In this document: positions 45,079 through 51,938 of the stretch, in pieces
How the letters are laid out: each line of letters opens with the position of its first letter
How positions within the stretch are numbered: the stretch's first letter is position 1
DNA from: Aeromonas cavernicola
Lineage (GTDB): Bacteria > Pseudomonadota > Gammaproteobacteria > Enterobacterales > Aeromonadaceae
Length of the DNA: 51,938 nucleotides
NCBI RefSeq assembly: GCF_002795305.1
Contig: NZ_PGGC01000109.1
Location: 1-51,938 of the forward strand
Reading direction: 5' to 3'
The notes under the pieces: generated by a model
Databases searched by the model: none
What the model was told of the DNA's origin: nothing
What the model saw: only the letters and a program-made list of their open reading frames with translations
Program-made: the position numbers and the translations under genes

Positions 45079-45243
45079 ATGGAGATAAACGAGATTCGCC
45101 CTGGCATGAGTTGTCTGACTCGGGAGGGGACGGCTTATGTGCTGGAGGTTGATCCGCAACGTTTATTGGTCTTGTTGCAGCGCGAAGATGAAACGATTCC
45201 GGTTCAGGTGCGCAGTGATGAAATCTTAGCGTTGATCGATTAA
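45079..45243 (+). CDS. Small conserved-looking protein, 54 aa, unknown function
   Basis: An ORF of 54 residues starting MEINEIRPGMSCLTREG and ending VQVRSDEILALID. A good SD (GGGGAGAG) precedes its ATG, and the codon use looks like a real gene. The sequence suggests a small beta-barrel (EIRPGMSCLTREGTAYVLEV resembles SH3/KOW-type turns), without signal peptide or membrane segment. It lies 94 bases after topA, convergent with the alkyltransferase-like gene. I do not recognise a family. Confidence 0.6.
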   Translation: MEINEIRPGMSCLTREGTAYVLEVDPQRLLVLLQREDETIPVQVRSDEILALID

Positions 45244-45275
45244 TCCGCAAAAGGTGGCGTTGCTGAACCGTCTTC

Positions 45276-45629
45276 TTAGAAAGGCAATGTAAAGAGCAGC
45301 TCGGTTAGGTCGGGCTGCCACTGCCACTCTTTCATCTTGATTCGTCCGCCGATCACTACGACCCCTTCTGTTTGCAATCGTCCGACTTGCTCTGTGAACC
45401 CAGCTGATCCTTTAGGCAGTGAAATCGTGCCCGTGGTGCTCACGACGCGATGCCATGGTAAGCGCTTATCGGTTTGCCGTAATACTTTCCCAACTAGCCT
45501 GGCACGGCCAGGCAGCCCAGCAAGGTCGGCAACTTGCCCATAACTGGCGACGCGACCGACAGGGATAAGAGATACGATGGCTTCGATACGAACAGCATTA
45601 CGCAAAGCAGAGGGGGACGAGATGGGCAT
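45276..45629 (-). CDS. Alkyltransferase-like protein (ATL, MGMT family)
   Basis: A 117-residue protein with the DNA-binding domain of O6-alkylguanine-DNA alkyltransferases. The active-site motif reads PWHRVV, with Trp in place of the alkyl-accepting Cys (PCHRV), so it should bind and flip O6-alkylguanine without repairing it and pass it to nucleotide excision repair, as E. coli YbaZ and yeast Atl1. Other marks are IPVGRVASYGQVADLAG and TGTISLPKG. The ATG at 45629 has no clear SD; in-frame codons upstream would run through the terminator hairpin of the preceding gene. Confidence 0.9.
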   Translation of the reverse strand: MPISSPSALRNAVRIEAIVSLIPVGRVASYGQVADLAGLPGRARLVGKVLRQTDKRLPWHRVVSTTGTISLPKGSAGFTEQVGRLQTEGVVVIGGRIKMKEWQWQPDLTELLFTLPF

Positions 45630-45642
45630 GGTGCGGCGCAGC

Positions 45643-45674
45643 AAAATAACGGAGGCGCCATTGTGGCGCCTCCG
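45643..45674 (-). terminator. Intrinsic terminator of the Aer-like receptor gene
   Basis: An 11-bp GC-rich stem CGGAGGCGCCA / TGGCGCCTCCG (45650-45660, 45664-45674) with a 3-base loop, followed on the minus strand by the T-rich sequence TTATTTT. Confidence 0.8.
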
Positions 45675-45695
45675 CAGGGAGCTTGGCAATGGCCA

Positions 45696-47249
45696 TCAGC
45701 CAAAGGTCTGGCTTAGCTTTTGTAACTGCTTGGTGCCTTCTAACAATTGCTGGCTGGATTTATCGACACTGAGGATCTGCTCGCTGTTAGCCCGCGAGTA
45801 TTGAGAGATCTGATTGATACTGCGGCTGATCTCTTCAGCGACCGCCTGTTGCTGTTCGGCCGCAGCGGCGATCTGCGCGGAAAACTCGGAAACTTGCTCA
45901 ATTTCACTAAGTACGGTGTGTAAATTACTGGAGCCTTGGCGGGTGATGTCGGCACAGTTTCTGGTCTGTTCAAGATTCGTTTGCATTGTATCTCGCCAAC
46001 GTCCTAGGGTGTGCTGGATCTGAGTGATGCTACCTTGGATCTGTTCGGTTGCTTTGTGGGTGCGAGTTGACAACGTCCGCACCTCATCGGCCACGACGGC
46101 GAAACCACGACCGAGCTCACCCGCGCGGGCTGCTTCAATCGCCGCATTGAGGGCCAGTAGATTGGTTTGCTCGGCAATTCCTTGGATCTCTCCCATCACG
46201 CTGCCAATCCGTTCCGATTCATGAACCAGTTCGACGGTCGAGTTAAATGCTTGCTCTGCTTGCTGGGTCAACAGGTCAATTTGCTGCTCGGTCTGGCTTA
46301 GTTGACGGTCAGTGTGCATACAGTGGCTGCGAGCTTGCGACACTTGCTGATTGGTATCTTGAATATTACGAGCAATCTCCTGTGCTGAAGATGCCATCTC
46401 AGTCATTGCGGTTGCAATTTGTTGGGTCTGGGCATCTTGTTCCGCCATATCGTGGTAAGCGCGATGGGATGCCTGTTTCAAGTCGGCGGCAAGTCGTTGC
46501 AGTGGCTGAGTGGCGTCATTGACGCGGCCGAGCACTGTCCTGATGCGGGCTTGCCACATTTTGAGATGAAAATCGGCAATTGCCCCGGGCTTGTCGCCAG
46601 AGTAGATGATGCGGGTCAAGCTGTCGTAATCCCGCTCCAAGTGTCGCATATAGCGAGGGAGGGTCACCAACTCACGCCAGTACGCCAAGATAAAAAGCAG
46701 CAGAGGTAGCAGTACCCATACTGCGCCGAGCCAACGATGGTCATGAACCGCACTGGCCAAAATGGCTAGCAACAGGGGGACCACCAGTAGGTGGCGGATT
46801 GTACCAAGCGAGAGATTCAATGCTTTGCGGCCTTGCTCTTGTTTTAGCAATTCACAATAGGTTTTGGTGGCGATCTCTTTATGATGCACCTCCGGCAGGG
46901 TGCGTACTGATTGATATCCGCTGATTTGATTCCCTTCATAGAGCGGGGTGACATAGGCATCGACCCAATAGTAACGGCCATCTTTGCAGCGATTTTTCAC
47001 CATACCACGCCAAGGTTTACCCTGTTTGAGGTGCGACCATAGGTCAGCAAAGGCGGCTTTAGGCATATCAGGATGGCGCACCATGTTGTGGTTATGCCCA
47101 ACAAGCTCTTCAATGTCATAGCCTGCCACTTGGCAAAATGCTGGGTTGGCGTAGGTAATAACACCGCGCAGATCGGTCGTGGATACCAGTTGTACATCGG
47201 CAGGAAAAGTAACTTCACTATCCACCGTCTGAATGTCTCGGCGAGCCAT
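45696..47249 (-). CDS. Aer-like chemoreceptor: PAS domain plus methyl-accepting signalling domain
   Basis: A 517-residue receptor. Residues about 15-120 are a PAS domain like that of the aerotaxis receptor Aer ([50 protein letters not shown]), which binds FAD there. Two closely spaced hydrophobic segments at about 150-195 form a membrane hairpin; there is no periplasmic sensing domain. The signalling domain has the conserved tip [19 protein letters not shown] and [15 protein letters not shown]. It probably couples redox or oxygen to CheA/CheW. AGGGG lies upstream of the ATG. Monocistronic with its own terminator. Confidence 0.9.
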   Translation of the reverse strand: MARRDIQTVDSEVTFPADVQLVSTTDLRGVITYANPAFCQVAGYDIEELVGHNHNMVRHPDMPKAAFADLWSHLKQGKPWRGMVKNRCKDGRYYWVDAYVTPLYEGNQISGYQSVRTLPEVHHKEIATKTYCELLKQEQGRKALNLSLGTIRHLLVVPLLLAILASAVHDHRWLGAVWVLLPLLLFILAYWRELVTLPRYMRHLERDYDSLTRIIYSGDKPGAIADFHLKMWQARIRTVLGRVNDATQPLQRLAADLKQASHRAYHDMAEQDAQTQQIATAMTEMASSAQEIARNIQDTNQQVSQARSHCMHTDRQLSQTEQQIDLLTQQAEQAFNSTVELVHESERIGSVMGEIQGIAEQTNLLALNAAIEAARAGELGRGFAVVADEVRTLSTRTHKATEQIQGSITQIQHTLGRWRDTMQTNLEQTRNCADITRQGSSNLHTVLSEIEQVSEFSAQIAAAAEQQQAVAEEISRSINQISQYSRANSEQILSVDKSSQQLLEGTKQLQKLSQTFG

Positions 47250-47412
47250 CGTGATACACCCCTTTGTTATTGATAATTAAGTTTTTTCATTGTGGCAGAT
47301 CTTAGTTGGCGTGAGGTGATTTCTGCTTATTTTGTCAGGGATATTTGCGGTATCGATAAGAAGGGGCTGCTCAATTAACAGATGGCAGAAGCATGTCAAA
47401 GCGGTCAACAGT

Positions 47413-47443
47413 AAGAGGGGTTGCCATGGTGGCAACCCCTCTT
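47413..47443. terminator. Strong hairpin between the GH20 gene and the Aer-like gene
   Basis: A 14-bp perfect stem AAGAGGGGTTGCCA / TGGCAACCCCTCTT (47413-47426, 47430-47443) with a 3-base loop, 50 bases after the hexosaminidase stop. No long T-run on the minus strand; it probably ends the GH9-kinase-GH20 mRNA or protects its end. Confidence 0.6.
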
Positions 47444-47493
47444 GTTATTGCTTGCATATCCCCATCAACGGTCACTTTTAGGATAGGGAAAGG

Positions 47494-49359
47494 TTAGCGT
47501 TGAGGAACGCGATAACGTACCTGCTGCTGGTCAAGGATGTGCAGTTGACCCGGTAGGCGGGCTGCAAAGTGGGTCCACGCTTTGTGCGCGGTAGCACTCC
47601 ATGCGACTTCTGCGGTGGCGAGCATGCGCGGAAACAGCATGTAGTCGAGACGATCACGGGAGGTAATCAGCTCTGACCACAAAGGGCTTAATACCCCGAG
47701 GATGTTATCGCAGGCATGGCAATCAGCTGGGGCCGGATCGCAAGCGTAGACCTGTTCCAGATTGAGGGTGCCCGCCCAGTAGAGGCCAGGCTCATCAATG
47801 CTGTGGTTCCAAGCGAGATCTAGGTAGAGAAACTGGGCTGGCGCCATCACCACCGGATAACCCGCATTGGCGGCATCAAGCCCTGCTTGAAAGCTGGTCC
47901 ATGCGAAGACGGTGGCATCTCGGCTCACCTTATCGCCATGTAATACTTCTTCCCAGCCCATCATGCGTTTGCCTTTGGTCGCCAGATAGCGTTGACAATG
48001 GCGCAACAAATGCCCCTGTAGTTCACGGCAATCGAGGTATCCCTCCTGCTGCATCAATTGCTGACAAGCGGGGCTGTCGGTCCAGACGCCGGTTGGCACC
48101 TCATCCCCCCCCATGTGGATATGTTCACTGGGGAACAGTTCGCATACCTCATCTAGCACTGTCTCTAAAAAGCGATAGGTGCCAGGCAGTGCGGGGTTTA
48201 GCACGTTGTCATCAAAATATTGCACTGACAGGTAACGGGAGCGATCCGCTGCTTCAACCAGTAATTCAGGTAACGCCTTGATGGCAGCATGGCAATGACC
48301 CGGGATATCAATTTCGGGAATGATGGTGATACCCAGCTCGGTGGCGTACGCCACCAGTTCACGGACCTCGCGTTGGGTATAGTAGCCGCCATAGGGGGCG
48401 TGGCCCCCGCTCAATTGTGGATCGATGGGGAGACCATAACCGCGCCACGCGCCAACTTTGGTGAGCTCGGGAAAGGCATTGATTTCGAGCCGCCACCCCT
48501 CGTCATCAGTGAGGTGCCAGTGGAAGCGATTGAATTTATACAGGCTCATCAGCTTGAGCAGCCGCTTAATGGTTGCTGTGCTGTGAAAGTGGCGACCACA
48601 GTCGAGAAAAATCCCGCGAAAACCAAACCGTGGCTGATCGGCTAATTCAATGCAGGGTAGGCTTTCACCGTGTTGCAGATACCACTGAGCAAGGCTTATC
48701 AAGCCGTGGCGCCATCCAGTGTCGGTGGCTGCTGCAATACGCACTTCGTGAGGGGTAATGCTGAGTCGGTATGCCTCTGGCGGCATGGCGGCTTCAATCA
48801 GTTGGATCTCGGCATCATGATCCTGGGTCAGAGCGAGCGAGGTGAGCTCATTAAAATGGTTAAGTAAACCGGTCAAATTGACTGGCCCTGTGACGTGAGC
48901 GCGCTCAGCTAAGCGAAAGTTTCCCTCCAGCAGAGTCAAGCTGGCGGGGTGTGGCACTATGCCATTAAATGCTTCGACGGTGGGCAAATCAGCACCGTGT
49001 GAGGCAGGCTCATCCATTGCCAGATCTTGGGCCATCAGGGTAACGGGCAGTAACTGGGGACCGATGGTTGCTTGCGGCAGGCTAAGAAAGAATCTTTGTG
49101 GCATATCCGAGTTGCGTTTTATCGGGGTTCTACGGCAGCAAAACTGGATGTTGTGGCTAGCTGAGTGAGGCACCATCACCTTGTAGCTACCGCTTTGGCG
49201 CTCAAGGGTCGCTCCTTGCAGCGAACTCGGGTCGATCTGGCGAGCCAGACAGAAATGCAGCTTCCACTGAGTGTCAGGCAAATCAGAGAGGGTGAGTTGG
49301 AACCAGACATCATCGCCATCACGGCGAGTGACCTGGCTATGGATCAGGGGTGCAGGCAT
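47494..49359 (-). CDS. Beta-N-acetylhexosaminidase, GH20
   Basis: A 621-residue enzyme without a signal peptide, so cytoplasmic. Residues about 130-225 form the GH20b-type domain, and the catalytic barrel starts at QPRFGFRGIFLDCGRHF. The acid/assisting pair is D419-E420 in HMGGDEVPTG; WHLTDDEGWRLEI and IPEIDIPGHCHAAI are also typical. It should release GlcNAc or GlcN from the non-reducing end of imported chito-oligosaccharides. The Vibrio cholerae chitobiose cluster has the same trio order GH20-kinase-GH9. The ATG (GAGGA before it) overlaps the kinase stop by 16 bases. Confidence 0.92.
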   Translation of the reverse strand: MPAPLIHSQVTRRDGDDVWFQLTLSDLPDTQWKLHFCLARQIDPSSLQGATLERQSGSYKVMVPHSASHNIQFCCRRTPIKRNSDMPQRFFLSLPQATIGPQLLPVTLMAQDLAMDEPASHGADLPTVEAFNGIVPHPASLTLLEGNFRLAERAHVTGPVNLTGLLNHFNELTSLALTQDHDAEIQLIEAAMPPEAYRLSITPHEVRIAAATDTGWRHGLISLAQWYLQHGESLPCIELADQPRFGFRGIFLDCGRHFHSTATIKRLLKLMSLYKFNRFHWHLTDDEGWRLEINAFPELTKVGAWRGYGLPIDPQLSGGHAPYGGYYTQREVRELVAYATELGITIIPEIDIPGHCHAAIKALPELLVEAADRSRYLSVQYFDDNVLNPALPGTYRFLETVLDEVCELFPSEHIHMGGDEVPTGVWTDSPACQQLMQQEGYLDCRELQGHLLRHCQRYLATKGKRMMGWEEVLHGDKVSRDATVFAWTSFQAGLDAANAGYPVVMAPAQFLYLDLAWNHSIDEPGLYWAGTLNLEQVYACDPAPADCHACDNILGVLSPLWSELITSRDRLDYMLFPRMLATAEVAWSATAHKAWTHFAARLPGQLHILDQQQVRYRVPQR

Positions 49360-50216
49360 GGGAGATCCTCTGACTGAGCGAATAAAATGGCGCCGTCTAG
49401 GGCATCAGCCCGAGGCGTCACCAGAGGGAAGTGAGCAAGACGGGGGGCTAGGCGGGTGCCAATACCACCAAACAGGGCGATGTTTTGCGCCCCTAAACGC
49501 AGCATACCGTCGAGCAATTGACTCAATTGAGCGGATGTCTCATCCAACAAGTTGCAGGCTAGCTCGTCACCATCGTTAGCGGCATCAAATACCCAAGGGG
49601 CAAAATAGCCATAATCGGCGGGAATCGCTCGGCTAGCCCAATGGATGATGTGCGTTTGGTCTCGCTTGAAGTGATCGAGCAGGCGGATTGCCAACAGGCT
49701 AGGGGGCAATATCCCGTCGTGACAAAGCAGGGATTGTTGCACCGCGCGTAGTCCCAGCCACGCGCCGCTTCCCACATCGGAGATGGGAAAGCCTCGGCCT
49801 GAGCAGGTGCGAATTTTTCCTTGCTGGTAGATCAGTCCCACTGAGCCTGTGCCTGCAATCAGAATCGCGCCCTCGTCGCCGCCAAACGCGCCGAGACAGG
49901 CGCCAAAGGCATCAGAAGTGAGCCTGACACTGGCAAAAGGGAAGGGCATGTCGAGCATGGCGTGATAGCGGTCGGCCAGCTCAGCGGAAGCAAGCGCCAG
50001 CCCGACGCCCATCTGCTGTTCGCATTCGCTCCCAATGCCTGCACTGATCCGCGCACTTCCGATAGCCGCCAACACATTGGCATGGGCGAAATCGATGCCC
50101 AGCTCAAGATTGGAGCCTGCTGCATAGCCCTCTCCCAGTAACTTGCCCGCCCGATCGCGAATGCGGGCGCGAGTGTGAGTGCCGCCGCCATCAACGCCAA
50201 CCCAGTACTCAACCAT
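49344..50216 (-). CDS. BadF/BadG-type ATPase, probable glucosamine/N-acetylglucosamine kinase (GspK-like)
   Basis: A 290-residue sugar kinase of the BadF/BadG/BcrA ATPase family. Phosphate-1 motif is GVDGGGTHTRARI (7-19), ILIAGTGSVGLIY is the phosphate-2 type motif and RGFPISDVGSGAWLGLRAV the connect region; NIALFGGIG lies near the C-terminus. In V. cholerae the protein at this place (VC0614) was described as a glucosamine-specific kinase. The ATG at 50216 has GGAGGT before it. It overlaps the preceding 41-codon ORF by 8 bases and the hexosaminidase gene by 16, so the genes are coupled. Confidence 0.9.
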   Translation of the reverse strand: MVEYWVGVDGGGTHTRARIRDRAGKLLGEGYAAGSNLELGIDFAHANVLAAIGSARISAGIGSECEQQMGVGLALASAELADRYHAMLDMPFPFASVRLTSDAFGACLGAFGGDEGAILIAGTGSVGLIYQQGKIRTCSGRGFPISDVGSGAWLGLRAVQQSLLCHDGILPPSLLAIRLLDHFKRDQTHIIHWASRAIPADYGYFAPWVFDAANDGDELACNLLDETSAQLSQLLDGMLRLGAQNIALFGGIGTRLAPRLAHFPLVTPRADALDGAILFAQSEDLPCLHP

Positions 50217-50334
50217 GGTGACCTCCCTGATCATTTCGATCACTCAGGGCATTTTGCCAGCAGATAGCCAACGCAAACCAGGCTGGCTGTATGGAGGATC
50301 CACTACTCTCCCTGCTCGAACCGATCTCAATCAT
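50209..50334 (-). CDS. 41-codon ORF made from a duplicated GH9 gene end
   Basis: This ORF starts at an ATG inside the GH9 stop region (8-base overlap ATGATTGA) and stops inside the kinase start region (8-base overlap ATGGTTGA). Its C-terminal half, PAWFALAICWQNALSDR, copies the GH9 C-terminus AAWFALAISWQSAQRDR. It has its own SD (GGGAGAG). It may serve only to carry ribosomes to the kinase start; the peptide itself has no known function. It is not a normal part of this gene cluster. Confidence 0.55.
   Translation of the reverse strand: MIEIGSSRESSGSSIQPAWFALAICWQNALSDRNDQGGHHG
50214..50306. repeat. Diverged tandem repeat, copy B (next to the kinase start)
   Basis: 93 bases that align with 50332-50420 from the start codon and SD at one end to GGATCCACTAC at the other, with scattered substitutions and 4 extra bases. 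The copies are about 118 bases apart. Confidence 0.85.
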
Positions 50335-51938
50335 GGTGCTCTCCCTGCTCATGTCGATCACGCTGCGCACTCTGCCAGCTGATAGCCAAGGCAAACCAGG
50401 CGGCGTGGGGGATCCACTGCTCACCCCAGCGCCAATTTTGATCCAGCCGATCCTTGTATGCCTCCGGGATAAAGGCCACGTCGTTTTCGTCATCGAATCC
50501 GGCGGTAATACCGTTGCAGATCCCCCCCTGCGCATTGGGATACCCGGCGGTATAGGCGGGGTTGTTGATACCGTGGCCCGCCAGCATGCAGGCGTTGAAC
50601 GGGTTTTGCCCGAGGATCCAGTCGAGCTGGCGCTGACCGTAAGTGATGAGCGGCTGGCTCTGGCGGGGGAAGTGGCGGGCGCCAGCAAAGGCCATGGCCG
50701 CCAGCGAGGCCAGGCGGGCATTCTCCCCCTGCCACCAGTAACCGGACTCGTTGTCGTGGGGCATAAAGAAGCTGACGCGCGGCGCTTCATCCACCCCTTT
50801 GACATATTGGCGGGCGAGGGAGAAGGGGTTGCCCGCCCGTGCGCACAGTGCCAGCTCGGCGGCCAGTGCCTGCTCCACCACGGTTTGTACCCGGGCCTGG
50901 TGCTCCTGATCCGGCTCTACACCCAGATATTCCAGCAGCGCCAGCACCGGCAGGCCCGCCTCGGCGGCGTGATAGTAGGGGCGCGAGCCATCCTCGTTGG
51001 CCGACCAGTAGTGACCCAGCTCAGGATGGGGGCGCTGGCGGGCGCAGAGTTTGCTGGCACGGGCTCTCGCCTCATTCAGCCACTCGTTGCCGAAAGTGCG
51101 GGTCAGCTCCACCGCCGCCAGCAGGGCGCAGTAGTCGTCGATGATGTTCTCGACCCCGTCATCGAGGTAGGCAAGGTTGTGCTCACGCAGATGCAGGTAG
51201 CCGCGTTTGGCTGCCTCGGCGTAGCGGCTGGCATCGAAGTCGCCACTTACGCGCTCGCGGGCGGCGCGGGCCAGCGCGGCGATGGCCATGCCGCCCCCTT
51301 GGCGAAAACCCGCCTGCCAGTTGGCGGATTTGATCCCCTGTTGGGTAGCATAGGCGCACAGCTCGCGCTGGGCGGGATCCTTGCTCCACTTGTCGAACAG
51401 GGTCATGAAGAAGAAGCCCGACTCATCCTGCATCCGGCAGAGGAAATCGGCGCCGTGCAGCGCCTCGTCATTGAGCCGCTTGCAGAGGTTCACCCCGTCG
51501 ATATCGCGGCGCGGCGTCAGCAGCAGTTCCCGGCACTTGAGCAGAGCCCACACCACCATGGGGGTCTGCTGGGGGTTGAGGTAGTTGGCGTAGGAGAGGT
51601 GGCTTAAGTACTTGCTCATGTCGCCGCTGGCATCGAACCAGCCGCCGTGTACATCTTTGTGCTGGTCGGTGCCAAACAGGCGGGCACTGCGGTCGGCACG
51701 ATCGAAGGTGCCGCTGGCGCGCTGCCCCTTGAAGTAGTGAATGACGTCGGAGAGGCAGCGGCTGGCTAGCAGATCCTGGCCGATGGCAAAACGGGTCGAG
51801 CGGAAAATGCCTTGGGCAGTGATCGCCTCCAGCCGATAGTGGCCGGGCTCCTTGAAGGCGGAGAAGTCGGCGCGCCAGTAAGCGCGGCCCTGCCAGCCGG
51901 GGACGCTGCCAGCCGGTTGCAGCGGGGTTTCAAACAGG
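50327..51938 (-). CDS. Glycoside hydrolase family 9 protein (beta-glucosidase/glucosaminidase-like), 5' end missing
   Basis: The reading frame is open to the window edge, giving 537 codons; the N-terminus lies outside. The visible part begins in the immunoglobulin-like CelD_N domain (GRAYWRADFSAFKEPGHYRLEA), then the GH9 (alpha/alpha)6 barrel, with the acidic motif DVHGGWFDASGDMSKYLSHL. The C-terminal part has LDWILGQNPFN and DDENDVAF with the probable acid Glu. No Met need be the start within the window; an ATG at 51619 lies in the middle of the conserved motif. A cytoplasmic relative in V. cholerae (VC0615) is reported as a beta-glucosidase acting on short oligosaccharides. Confidence 0.9.
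   Translation of the reverse strand, partial: LFETPLQPAGSVPGWQGRAYWRADFSAFKEPGHYRLEAITAQGIFRSTRFAIGQDLLASRCLSDVIHYFKGQRASGTFDRADRSARLFGTDQHKDVHGGWFDASGDMSKYLSHLSYANYLNPQQTPMVVWALLKCRELLLTPRRDIDGVNLCKRLNDEALHGADFLCRMQDESGFFFMTLFDKWSKDPAQRELCAYATQQGIKSANWQAGFRQGGGMAIAALARAARERVSGDFDASRYAEAAKRGYLHLREHNLAYLDDGVENIIDDYCALLAAVELTRTFGNEWLNEARARASKLCARQRPHPELGHYWSANEDGSRPYYHAAEAGLPVLALLEYLGVEPDQEHQARVQTVVEQALAAELALCARAGNPFSLARQYVKGVDEAPRVSFFMPHDNESGYWWQGENARLASLAAMAFAGARHFPRQSQPLITYGQRQLDWILGQNPFNACMLAGHGINNPAYTAGYPNAQGGICNGITAGFDDENDVAFIPEAYKDRLDQNWRWGEQWIPHAAWFALAISWQSAQRDRHEQGEHHD
50332..50420. repeat. Diverged tandem repeat, copy A (end of the GH9 gene)
   Basis: 89 bases that include the last 29 or so codons of the GH9 gene and the SD and ATG of the 41-codon ORF. 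It is the presumed original; copy B lies downstream. Confidence 0.85.

Noticed and set aside
50291-51607. Open frame of 438 codons on the plus strand opposite GH9
   Set aside because: The GH9 motifs on the minus strand are unambiguous; the plus-strand translation is Gly/Val/Ala-rich without a family.
1-51938. CRISPR array, prophage or toxin-antitoxin module
   Set aside because: No regularly spaced repeats, phage structural genes, integrase or recognisable toxin-antitoxin pair were found anywhere in the window.

Overview
The window looks like chromosomal DNA of an Aeromonas-type gammaproteobacterium. Most genes are high-GC and their proteins resemble Enterobacterales/Vibrionales orthologues over full length (TrmA, ThiBPQ, NrdR, RibD/E/BA/H, NusB, ThiL, PgpA, Pth, YchF, Ung, GrcA, AstB, SohB, TopA). 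The genus assignment is an inference from gene content and order, not from a marker comparison.

Layout. 1-218: end of a tRNA-Val/tRNA-Lys array. 358-880: decayed IS3-family element. 939-6566: accessory block, visibly more AT-rich near its distal end, with a methyltransferase and a tightly overlapping five-gene operon (FkbH-like HAD protein, acyl carrier protein, AAC(3)-like acyltransferase, VOC protein, DUF4910 aminopeptidase-like protein). This is the best candidate for an undescribed pathway. 6822-8592: a PduO-like pseudoenzyme candidate and a DUF5610 protein. 8765-13410: trmA, then the thiamine importer thiBPQ under a TPP riboswitch. 13490-21649: PilZ protein and the conserved nrdR-ribD-ribE-ribBA-ribH-nusB-thiL-pgpA block, interrupted by an antisense GlyGly-CTERM trypsin-like protease between ribBA and ribH. 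22140-27510: peptide-type ABC importer with a fused double ATPase. 27801-30621: tRNA-Ile(CAU), pth-ychF, and a tRNA-Met/Gln/Leu operon. 30686-42034: MATE transporter, ung, hemerythrin-like protein, grcA with an FNR site, a MalY/PatB C-S lyase, a Set-type sugar exporter, a LysR regulator, yciK, sohB and astB. 42363-47249: topA, a 54-residue protein, an alkyltransferase-like protein, and an Aer-like receptor. 47494-51938: GH20 hexosaminidase, BadF-type (glucosamine-type) kinase and GH9 glycosidase, resembling the chitin/chitosan oligosaccharide cluster of Vibrio; GH9 runs off the window.

How they work together: riboflavin synthesis (RibD, RibE, RibB part of RibBA, RibH) and thiamine phosphate use (ThiL) share one ancestral operon; thiamine import is separately controlled by TPP. 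The GH9, kinase and GH20 genes are translationally coupled and should cleave and phosphorylate amino-sugar oligosaccharides in the cytoplasm. Between GH9 and the kinase lies a diverged tandem duplication of about 118 bp that has created a 41-codon ORF joined by identical 8-base overlaps on both sides.

Limits: all identifications come from reading motifs and remembered families; no database search, alignment score or folding computation was run.
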